NCBI GenBank assembly: GCA_035544835.1
Contig: DASZZV010000221.1
Coordinates: 1-22,390 of the forward strand
DNA length: 22,390 nucleotides
DNA from: DASZZV01 sp035544835
GTDB taxonomy: Bacteria > Acidobacteriota > Thermoanaerobaculia > Gp7-AA8
Direction of reading: 5' to 3'
The notes beneath the pieces are model-generated. The model saw nothing but the letters and a program-made list of their open reading frames with translations. It searched no databases and had not been told where the DNA came from. The position numbers and the translations under genes are program-made. Each line of letters opens with the position of its first letter. Position 1 is the first letter of the stretch. Below, piece by piece: positions 1 through 6,640 of this stretch.

Positions 1-122
1 CGAGCGAGGGATCTGGGAGGGGGCCTTGCGGTGTGGAGTCTTGGAGCTCTCTTACGATTGTGCGAGGCGCCGAAGGGTCGAGTCCCCCGCCCAGATCCCT
101 CGCTCGACGCTCGGGATGACAC
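1..122. repeat. Inverted-repeat element A, cut by the window edge
   Basis: A 17-bp perfect inverted repeat is visible: positions 1-17 are the reverse complement of 90-106. The right arm continues to about 122 with CGGGATGACAC, whose mirror must lie left of the window. The arm core GAGGGATCTGGG and the adjoining GGGGGCCTTGC recur in the complete element at 15768-15892, so both belong to one family. It has no plausible coding content. Confidence 0.75.
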
Positions 123-161
123 CTCCGCAAAGCGGCCAGTATTTACGCGGCTTTACCGGAG

Positions 162-261
162 CTTGTCATCCTGAGCCGCAGCGAAGGATCTCAAGATATA
201 GCGATCTGAATTCAGATCCTGCCGCTGGAGATCCTTCGCCGCGGCGGCTCAGGATGACAAG
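162..261. repeat. Inverted-repeat element B (TCATCCTGAG type)
   Basis: Arms 162-192 and 228-261 are inverted copies apart from a 3-nt length difference. They contain TCATCCTGAGCC and GCGAAGGATCT. The loop holds a perfect 16-bp palindrome, GATCTGAATTCAGATC, at 203-218. The arms are diverged copies of those in elements A and C. Together with A it fills the region before ribF, and I see no gene in 1-310. Confidence 0.8.
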
Positions 262-263
262 CA

Positions 264-284
264 CTGACCTCTGACATCTGACAT
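264..284. repeat. Three-unit heptamer tandem repeat
   Basis: CTGACCT, CTGACAT and CTGACAT run back to back at 264-270, 271-277 and 278-284, just after element B and 26 nt before the ribF start. The short sequence TACAAT follows at 284-289 and could be a -10 box for ribF, but no good -35 is spaced correctly before it. Confidence 0.5.
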
Positions 285-310
285 ACAATCTCGACGCTTT
301 TCCAACACGA

Positions 311-1264
311 ATGCTCGTCCTCGATGATCCACTGAAGCAGACCGATCTCCCTACCGGTTGCGTGGCTACGATCGGGAACTTCGACGGGTTCCACATCGGC
401 CACCAGGAAATTGCGCGCCGCATCGTGGCGCGGGCTGCGGAGCTGTCAGTTCCCAGCGTCGTCATCACCTTTCATCCGCATCCGCTCTCCATCGTTGCGC
501 CTGACCGCGTGCCCGCTCAGATCCTCACGCTCCAGCAGAAGGAGGAACTGATCGGCAAAGCGGGCGTTGACGCTCTTCTGGTCATCCCTTTTACCCATGA
601 GTTCTCACGCTGGACGGCCGACCGATTCGTCGAAGAGTTTCTGGTCAAGAAGCTCGCCGTCCGCGAGGTTCATATCGGCCGAGACTTCTGCTTCGGCGCC
701 GGCCGCGAAGGAAATCTGGAAAGGCTTCGCGAGCTGGGGAAGAAATTCTCTTTCACGGCCGAGGGGACAGAGGATATTCGGAGAAGCGGCATCCGTGTAT
801 CGAGCTCGCTGGTCCGGCACGGCATCGAGCGCGGAGCGATGCGAACCGTGTCCATCGCACTGGGGCGTACGTACTTCATCGACGGCCGCGTCGCCACGGG
901 CCGCAAACTGGGACGGAAAATGGGCTTTCCGACTGTCAACGTCGATCCCTTCAACGACCTCTTTCCAGGCTCCGCCGTCTATGTCACGACCTCTCATTTC
1001 GATAGCTTTGCCCGCAGCTTTGAGAGTGTGACGAATATCGGGGTCAGACCGACCCTGTATGAGAACTACGCCACCACGATCGAGAGCCACATCCTCGACT
1101 TCGATTCCAACGTTTACGACGACACAGTCCGTTTATACTTCCACCGGCTTTTGCGACGGGAGCGGCAATTCCGCTCGGCACTCGAGCTGACCAACCAGAT
1201 CCGCCAGGACATAGAACGCTCTCGCAGCTTCTTCCTCCGGAACCCGATCGATACTCGCGCCTGA
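311..1264 (+). CDS. ribF: Bifunctional riboflavin kinase / FMN adenylyltransferase (FAD synthetase)
   Basis: This enzyme phosphorylates riboflavin to FMN and then adenylylates FMN to FAD in the cytoplasm. The N-terminal nucleotidyltransferase domain (about residues 15-170) carries GNFDGFHIGH at 22-31, which includes the HxGH nucleotide-binding motif, and SSSLVR near 164-169. The C-terminal riboflavin kinase domain (about 185-310) has the PTVN motif at 207-210, GVRPT at 244-248 and the conserved acidic ESHILDF segment at 258-264. At 317 aa it has the usual length for the bifunctional bacterial form. The ATG at 311 places the HxGH motif at the normal distance, although no clear Shine-Dalgarno sequence precedes it. 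It heads a tight run: the next gene starts 3 nt after its stop. Confidence 0.96.
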   Translation: MLVLDDPLKQTDLPTGCVATIGNFDGFHIGHQEIARRIVARAAELSVPSVVITFHPHPLSIVAPDRVPAQILTLQQKEELIGKAGVDALLVIPFTHEFSRWTADRFVEEFLVKKLAVREVHIGRDFCFGAGREGNLERLRELGKKFSFTAEGTEDIRRSGIRVSSSLVRHGIERGAMRTVSIALGRTYFIDGRVATGRKLGRKMGFPTVNVDPFNDLFPGSAVYVTTSHFDSFARSFESVTNIGVRPTLYENYATTIESHILDFDSNVYDDTVRLYFHRLLRRERQFRSALELTNQIRQDIERSRSFFLRNPIDTRA

Positions 1265-1267
1265 AAA

Positions 1268-2200
1268 ATGACAGTCAATCACCTCACGCTGCTCGCGCTC
1301 GGCTGCACCGCGCTCGCACCCCTGATCGCACTGGGAGCCCGTTATTTCCGGACGCTCGCGACCGACTCAGGGAGCTGGACGGCGACCCGGATCGCCAAGG
1401 GCCTCGCCGCCGGTGTGATCACCCTGATCGCTGCCGCATGGACGGGCTCGATCCTCTATCCGGCAGCGATCCTCACCAGCCTCGCCGCGGTCTGGAGTAG
1501 AGGCGACGAAAGGGAGCTCGACCTCATGGACGCGGCGCTCAGCGGCACCGTGGTCGGATGCGGCGTGGCCCTGCCCATAGTAATGGGCGCGAATACCGAC
1601 TCCTCATTCGTACCGGCCGTCATTGTATTAGCCATCGTCGTGTCAGCGGCGGCTCACTTCTTCGCGTCGACCAGGGCCTGGGTACGCGTCCTGGTGTTGA
1701 CTGCAGGCGTCGGTTCGGGACTACTGATCCTGAATGCCTCCACCGCCCTTCCTGTGAAAGCGCTTCCATGGTCTGTCGGGATTGCCACCGGGATCACGCC
1801 CCTGCTGACTCTCGGTTCGGTCTTTGCCCGCTGGCCCTCGGCGCTGCGCGAGTTGAAGGACGAGACCCGTCTGGGATTTTTTGACCACCAAGAGATCCGC
1901 AGGACGGTTCACCCAATCCGCCGTCTGAGCCTCTCCATGTGGCGCAACCGCGACGCTCGACGGCGTTTTGTGCAACTCTCTACGGATCTGGCCATGAGAA
2001 AACACCAGCAGCGAACAATGGGCTCCGGAGTCGCGCGCCTGTATCAGCTCGAGATCATGAAGCTCCGTTCCGACCTGCGCGAGATCGAGGGAGTCGAACG
2101 ATCCTTGAGAGCCGAGGCCAATCAACCGTATCCTGATGAGGACCTGGCTCCCTCCTCCTCCTTCGGAAAAACCAACAGAAAGGCTGATCAGCGGCTTTGA
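1268..2200 (+). CDS. Unknown multi-pass membrane protein between ribF and lptD
   Basis: I do not recognise a family for this 310-aa protein. The first two-thirds is hydrophobic, with about six probable membrane segments (around residues 4-22, 44-70, 90-108, 112-131, 137-153 and 160-188). The last third is charged and rich in Arg, Lys and Glu. Residues about 235-290 look helical and possibly coiled-coil, so a cytoplasmic tail is likely. The ATG lies 3 nt after the ribF stop and the gene's own TGA overlaps the lptD start, so translation is probably coupled across all three. Linkage to lptD hints at an envelope role, but this is inference only. The uniform reading frame and tight packing support a real gene. 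Confidence 0.85.
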   Translation: MTVNHLTLLALGCTALAPLIALGARYFRTLATDSGSWTATRIAKGLAAGVITLIAAAWTGSILYPAAILTSLAAVWSRGDERELDLMDAALSGTVVGCGVALPIVMGANTDSSFVPAVIVLAIVVSAAAHFFASTRAWVRVLVLTAGVGSGLLILNASTALPVKALPWSVGIATGITPLLTLGSVFARWPSALRELKDETRLGFFDHQEIRRTVHPIRRLSLSMWRNRDARRRFVQLSTDLAMRKHQQRTMGSGVARLYQLEIMKLRSDLREIEGVERSLRAEANQPYPDEDLAPSSSFGKTNRKADQRL

Positions 2201-4461
2201 ACTATCGAACTCTGTTTCTCACGTCGGCACTCCTCTCGTCACTGGCCGCTCCAGCGTTCCCTCAAATCAATCAGGGATCGATCAAGAAGACTCCCGAGCT
2301 CCAGCAGGTTTATGGCGGAAAGAAAAAGTTTTCATTCGATTTCTCCTCGAAGAAAGGTGAGTCCAACGTCCGCTGGGAAGCGAACCACCAGGAACTGGTC
2401 AAAGATGACTACGCCATCCTTGAGGGCGACGTAAAGGTCTACTACCAGGACGTCATCGTCAAGGGTGACAAGATCACCTACAACCGCAAGACCAAGGACG
2501 TCGAGGCGCAGGGCAACGTCATCGTCGATCAGGGTGCCCGGCGCCTATCCGCCGATCGAGCGGTCTTCAATCTGGAAACGAAGACGGGAACGCTCTTCAG
2601 CGCCAAGGCTTCGTTCGAACCGTCGCTTTACTTCACCGGTGACACCATCGAGAAGCTCGGAGAGGATACCTATCGTCTCTCCAACGGCGTCTTCACCTCC
2701 TGCGATATCGATAACCCGGCCTGGTCGTTTCATCTCAAGCGAGGGACGGTGGTCGTCGATGACTACGCGCGGCTTCGGGACGTGTCATTCCGTGCCCATC
2801 GCGTGCCGCTCTTTTTCACCCCCTATCTGATCTGGCCGACCAAGCGAGAGCGCTCGCAGGGCTTCCTGATCCCGAAGGTCGGATTCTCCAGTCACTTCGG
2901 CAGCTTCCTCGGTGCGGCCTACTTCATACCGGTGGGCGATTCGTATGACGCCACAATTGAGGCTGACGCCTACAGTAACGGCGTCAAAGGTGTAGGTCTC
3001 AATCAGCTGCGCTACGCACCGAGTGAGAAAACGCGCGGTCGCATCCTCGCCTACGCCGTGGATGACGCAGAGGCGTCTCCCAGCGGTGATCGCGTGAAAT
3101 GGCGTTACGAAGTGCAGCATCGAACGGACGATCTTCCGGGCGGATTCCGCTTCGTCGTCGATGCCCGGGACTTTTCCGATCTCGAGTTCTTCCGTCGCTT
3201 CGAACGGAAATTCGAGATCAATACCATCTCCACGGTTTACTCCTCGGCGTATCTGACTAAAAACGACCCCAACTACTCGCTCAACATCCGCACCGAACGC
3301 CGGAAAAATTTCCTGTCGGGAACTTCGACGCAGGTTTTCGAACAGACCCCGGCGCTCGAATTTCGCGCCTACCCTCACCGCGTCGGCGCCTCGCCGCTGT
3401 ATTACTCAGTGGAGTCTTCGCTTTCGCACCTGCGAACCGGTGGGGTCGGAGTGCCTGCGGCCGACTACTACCGCGCTGACGTCTTCCCGACCTTTTCGCT
3501 GCAGCTGCGAACCCCGTCATGGATCTCGGTGCGTCCACAGCTGTCTCTACGCGAAACGTACTACTCGGAGACCCTCGACACATCGGCGGCCGGCAGCACG
3601 CTCACGACGACCGCCAATGCCGCTTCACGCTCCTACGCCCAGGGCGAAGTCGAAGTCGTCGGCCCCTCCTTCTCCCGCATCTTCGCCCGCGACATCGGCG
3701 GGTTCACCAAGTTCAAACACGTCATCGAGCCTCGCGTGCGTTACGTCTACACGACCGACGTCAAGGATCAGAACCGCTTCATTCGCTTCGACGCGGTCGA
3801 CTCTCCATTCCTGCCGATCGTCCGCGACAGTGTCGAGTACTCGCTGACCCAGCGCATCATCGGGAAGGGCTCGGGGCCGAACGCCTCCGCTCGTGAGATT
3901 CTCTCGTTCTCGCTTCGCCAGAGCGCATCGCTGTCGCAGCCGTTCAATCAGCAGATCGCCACGCTCAATCAGGGCAAGTTCACGCCCATCACGGCGAGCC
4001 TGCACGTCAATCCGTATCAGACCCTCTCCCTCGATGCCAATGCCACCATCGGAAACGAGAGCCATCAGCTCGATCAGGCCAGCCTCTCGGCGAACCTGAT
4101 CGGCAAAGACTCGCAGCGCTACCTGGCCGTCCGCTGGTTCTCGACCTTCGACAGTCAGCGCCCCACGAGCAGCGGGCCGCCCCTGTCAATCCCGGGTGCC
4201 AGCCAGTTTCAATTCCGAACCGGCTCGCCGATCCTGGCCAACAAGCTGCGGGCCGATGTCAGCATGACCTATGATGCCACCCGGTCCAAGTTCCTCGAGC
4301 AGCGCTATCTCTTCGGTTACTTCGCTTCCTGTTACAACGTGACTCTCGAGTATCGCGACCTCGCAGTGCCAACAGTGAGTCGTGATTATCTGATCTCGAT
4401 CAACCTCACCAACGTCGGCACATTCGTCGACTTGCGCGGCTCGCTGGACCGCTTCTTTTAG
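2197..4461 (+). CDS. lptD: LPS-assembly outer-membrane protein LptD
   Basis: LptD is the outer-membrane beta-barrel that, with LptE, inserts lipopolysaccharide into the outer leaflet. The 754-aa product has a signal-peptide-like N-terminus (MNYR, then a hydrophobic stretch to about residue 20). An OstA/LptA-like beta-jellyroll follows at about 55-200 (EGDVKVYYQDVIVKGDK, EAQGNVIV). Next comes the family signature around PYLIWPTKRERSQGFLIPK (209-227), then a long barrel. The protein ends in Phe (DRFF), as expected for BAM-inserted barrels. The whole protein contains only two cysteines, Cys169 in the N-terminal domain and Cys712 near the barrel end. The start is a TTG at 2197 that overlaps the upstream stop by 4 nt; it gives the signal peptide directly. 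Confidence 0.95.
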   Translation: MNYRTLFLTSALLSSLAAPAFPQINQGSIKKTPELQQVYGGKKKFSFDFSSKKGESNVRWEANHQELVKDDYAILEGDVKVYYQDVIVKGDKITYNRKTKDVEAQGNVIVDQGARRLSADRAVFNLETKTGTLFSAKASFEPSLYFTGDTIEKLGEDTYRLSNGVFTSCDIDNPAWSFHLKRGTVVVDDYARLRDVSFRAHRVPLFFTPYLIWPTKRERSQGFLIPKVGFSSHFGSFLGAAYFIPVGDSYDATIEADAYSNGVKGVGLNQLRYAPSEKTRGRILAYAVDDAEASPSGDRVKWRYEVQHRTDDLPGGFRFVVDARDFSDLEFFRRFERKFEINTISTVYSSAYLTKNDPNYSLNIRTERRKNFLSGTSTQVFEQTPALEFRAYPHRVGASPLYYSVESSLSHLRTGGVGVPAADYYRADVFPTFSLQLRTPSWISVRPQLSLRETYYSETLDTSAAGSTLTTTANAASRSYAQGEVEVVGPSFSRIFARDIGGFTKFKHVIEPRVRYVYTTDVKDQNRFIRFDAVDSPFLPIVRDSVEYSLTQRIIGKGSGPNASAREILSFSLRQSASLSQPFNQQIATLNQGKFTPITASLHVNPYQTLSLDANATIGNESHQLDQASLSANLIGKDSQRYLAVRWFSTFDSQRPTSSGPPLSIPGASQFQFRTGSPILANKLRADVSMTYDATRSKFLEQRYLFGYFASCYNVTLEYRDLAVPTVSRDYLISINLTNVGTFVDLRGSLDRFF

Positions 4462-4488
4462 AACCACATCAGCAGCAGAGGAACCTCC

Positions 4489-5589
4489 ATGAACAAGGCC
4501 GTTCGACGTGATGGGAAAATGAAGGGGCTCATCCTCTCCGGAGGAAAGGGAACGCGCATGCGCCCTCTCACCTTTACCTCCGCCAAGCAGCTCATTCCAG
4601 TAGCCAATAAGCCGGTCCTCTTTTACGGCATCGAGGCCATGGTGAATGCCGGGATCACGGAGATCGCCATCATCGTGTCCCCCGAAACCGGAGGCGAGAT
4701 CCGCCAGGCTGTCGGCGATGGCTCGCAGTTCGGCGCGAAGATCAGCTACATCGACCAGGACGTGCCACGCGGGCTCGCCCACGCCGTGATGATCGCCGAG
4801 CCGGTCATCAAAGACTGCCCCTTCGTCATGTACCTCGGTGACAACCTGCTCCAGCACGGGATTACCCCTCTGGTCGAGGAGTTTCGCTCGCTCGACTGCA
4901 ACAGCGAGATCCTGCTGACCAGAGTTGCCAACCCGTCGCAGTTCGGCGTGGCCGAGCTCGATGCCTCCGGGCGCGTCGTTCAGTTGACCGAGAAGCCGGC
5001 CGAACCGAAATCGGATCTCGCTCTGGTCGGCGTCTACATGTTCGATCACACCATCTTCGACGCTGTCAAAGCGATCAAGCCATCGAAGAGAAACGAGCTC
5101 GAGATCACCGACGCCATTCAGTGGCTCATCGAGGCGGGACTCACCGTACATCCGCATATCGTCAAGGGATGGTGGAAAGACACCGGCAAGATCGAGGACA
5201 TGCTCGAGGCCAATCGCACCGTGCTCGACACCTTCGACATGGACCTGCGCGGCACGGTCGACGCCAGAAGCAGCGTCGAGGGCAAGGTCGTCATCGAAGA
5301 GGGAGTGCAGATCATCGACTCCGTGATACGCGGCCCGGTCGTCATCGGTGCCGGCTCCCGCATCGAGCACGCCTTCGTGGGCCCTTACACGTCGATTGGA
5401 AAGTCGTGCGTCATCGAATATTGCGAGATCGAGAACTCCATTATCCTCGAGAGCTCGACCATCGCCCACGTCAACGGCCGCATCGAGGCCAGCCTTATCG
5501 GCAAGAACGTCAAGATCGCCAAAACTCACCGCAAACCCGTCGCCTATCGCTTCATGCTCGGCGACAACAGCGACGTGGGAATTACGTGA
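4489..5589 (+). CDS. Long-form sugar-1-phosphate nucleotidylyltransferase (glucose-1-phosphate thymidylyltransferase type)
   Basis: It probably activates glucose-1-phosphate with dTTP to dTDP-glucose, the entry step to dTDP-deoxysugars for surface glycans. The catalytic domain has GGKGTRMRP at 18-26, the metal-binding LGDN at 116-119, EKP at 168-170 and WWKDTGK at 228-234. Residues about 255-350 form hexapeptide-like repeats of a left-handed beta-helix, making this the long (366 aa) form also seen with StrD/RfbA-like enzymes. Specificity for UTP or another sugar cannot be excluded. The ATG at 4489 has AGAGGAA at 4477-4483, 5 nt upstream. An internal ATG at 4519 sits right at the catalytic domain but has a weaker site. 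The gap to lptD is 27 nt, so co-transcription is likely. Confidence 0.9.
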   Translation: MNKAVRRDGKMKGLILSGGKGTRMRPLTFTSAKQLIPVANKPVLFYGIEAMVNAGITEIAIIVSPETGGEIRQAVGDGSQFGAKISYIDQDVPRGLAHAVMIAEPVIKDCPFVMYLGDNLLQHGITPLVEEFRSLDCNSEILLTRVANPSQFGVAELDASGRVVQLTEKPAEPKSDLALVGVYMFDHTIFDAVKAIKPSKRNELEITDAIQWLIEAGLTVHPHIVKGWWKDTGKIEDMLEANRTVLDTFDMDLRGTVDARSSVEGKVVIEEGVQIIDSVIRGPVVIGAGSRIEHAFVGPYTSIGKSCVIEYCEIENSIILESSTIAHVNGRIEASLIGKNVKIAKTHRKPVAYRFMLGDNSDVGIT

Positions 5590-5594
5590 GTGAC

Positions 5595-5706
5595 AGCTAC
5601 TAGCTACTAGCTTCTAGCTTCTAGCTACTAGCTTAAAAGCTAAAAGCTAGAAGCTAGAAGCTAGAAGCTAGAAGCTAGAAGCTAGAAGCTAATAGCTAAT
5701 AGCTAA
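5595..5706. repeat. Inverted heptamer array, AGCTTCT/AGCTAGA type
   Basis: Sixteen 7-bp units are visible. Six in one sense (AGCTACT, AGCTTCT, AGCTTAA) start at 5595, 5602, 5609, 5616, 5623 and 5630. After a 1-nt phase shift, ten of the complementary type (AGCTAAA, six AGCTAGA, AGCTAAT) start every 7 nt from 5638 to 5701. The two halves are near reverse complements and could form a long hairpin. The array begins 5 nt after the nucleotidylyltransferase stop codon. The same unit recurs at 19679-19763. Confidence 0.9.
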
Positions 5707-5730
5707 CCCCGGACGCCAACAACATCTCTC

Positions 5731-6414
5731 ATGCCCAACGTTTACCAGTTCAAAGACTTCGACGGGAGCAGCCATCGCATTCTCATCGACCTGATTCGCA
5801 GGTTCGGGGGAAAGGGACGGCTGATCGATCTCGGTGCCGCTGGTGGTGAGCTGTGCGATGCCGTGCGTTCTCAGTTTCACCACACCCTCGGATTCGAATA
5901 CGACGTCAACCGGGCTGGCGACCTGCGCAAGAGATTCGATCAGGTCGTGATCGCCGATCTCGAGAGAGTGATCCGTCTCCCGAAGAACAGCGACGTCATC
6001 GTGATGGCCGACGTACTCGAACATCTCCGGAATCCGTCAGCGGTGCTCAACGTCGTCCGGGAGGCCCTTGATGCAAACGGGACTCTGTTTCTATCCGTGC
6101 CGAATATCGCCAACATCACCATCCGGATCGGCCTGCTGTTCGGTACGTTCACCTATCGCGATCGGGGGATTCTCGATCACACCCACCTTCGCTTCTACAC
6201 CCGCCGCACCATTCTCGAAGAACTGCGACGTGCCGGCTTCCATGTCGCTGCGGTCCGCGGCTCCTCGGTGCCGGTGCGACTTATCGTCGGCGGAATGGTG
6301 CCCGATCTCCTGCTCCGCCCCATCGAGAAAATCCTCAGCTGGGCAACTCAATCGTGGAAGTCACTCCTCGCCTACCAGATTATCGTCGTGGCCACTCCGA
6401 CGCACCGAGGGTAG
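5731..6414 (+). CDS. Class I SAM-dependent methyltransferase
   Basis: This 227-aa protein has the Rossmann-fold methyltransferase motifs in order. Motif I is IDLGAAGGEL at 32-41, followed by an acidic residue after the second strand (GFEYD, 54-58). DVLEHL at 94-99, SVPN at 122-125 and DHTHLRFYT at 149-157 are typical of the Methyltransf_11/23 type found in glycan and O-antigen clusters. The C-terminal part (about 175-225) is more hydrophobic than usual and could sit against the membrane. The substrate cannot be read from the sequence. The neighbourhood (nucleotide-sugar enzyme, LptD) suggests a surface-polysaccharide or lipid role. The ATG at 5731 lacks a clear ribosome-binding site, and the heptamer array fills most of the upstream gap. 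Confidence 0.9.
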   Translation: MPNVYQFKDFDGSSHRILIDLIRRFGGKGRLIDLGAAGGELCDAVRSQFHHTLGFEYDVNRAGDLRKRFDQVVIADLERVIRLPKNSDVIVMADVLEHLRNPSAVLNVVREALDANGTLFLSVPNIANITIRIGLLFGTFTYRDRGILDHTHLRFYTRRTILEELRRAGFHVAAVRGSSVPVRLIVGGMVPDLLLRPIEKILSWATQSWKSLLAYQIIVVATPTHRG

Positions 6415-6430
6415 TTAGCCCGGGTCCTGA

Positions 6431-6618
6431 GCGTAGGGCCGCACGGCGTGCGGCCGGTACCTTCGGTCGCCGAAACACAGACGTAACAATGCGAAACCCT
6501 CGGTGACAAATCATTCGCAGCCTCGCTCCGAAGGTCATCCGCCAGCTTTTTGGTTCACATTGAACGATTGTTCTCGCCGCGGCCGATGGTATCGGCCGCA
6601 CGCCGTGCGGCCCTACGC
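6431..6618. repeat. REPIN-like element D (paired 30-bp GC-rich palindromes)
   Basis: Arm 6431-6460 and arm 6589-6618 are inverted copies matching at 29 of 30 positions. Each arm is itself palindromic: GGCCGCAC, GGC, GTGCGGCC at 6437-6455. A 128-nt loop separates them. The arms are identical to those of element E (13218-13377), while the loops are unrelated. The element fills the gap between two convergent genes (stops at 6414 and 6641), so it may also act as a bidirectional terminator. Confidence 0.9.
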
Positions 6619-6640
6619 GCCACATACACGGCGACTGAAA

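Noticed and set aside
26..274. Small open frame in the left-edge repeats
   Set aside because: It lies entirely inside elements A and B, and the amino acids simply translate the repeat arms.
4186..5529. Long open frame (447 codons) on the minus strand opposite the nucleotidylyltransferase
   Set aside because: It is fully antisense to a gene with clear catalytic motifs, is very rich in Asp, Gly and Val as expected for the complement of a GC-rich gene, and shows no domain.
5595..5706. Possible CRISPR array
   Set aside because: The units are 7 bp with no spacers and an inverted centre. CRISPR repeats are longer, directly repeated and separated by unique spacers. No cas genes are present.
6431..6618. 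Insertion sequence or transposon at the GC-rich inverted repeats
   Set aside because: The 128-nt loop has no room for a transposase, and no clear target-site duplication is visible. A REPIN- or MITE-like non-coding element fits better.
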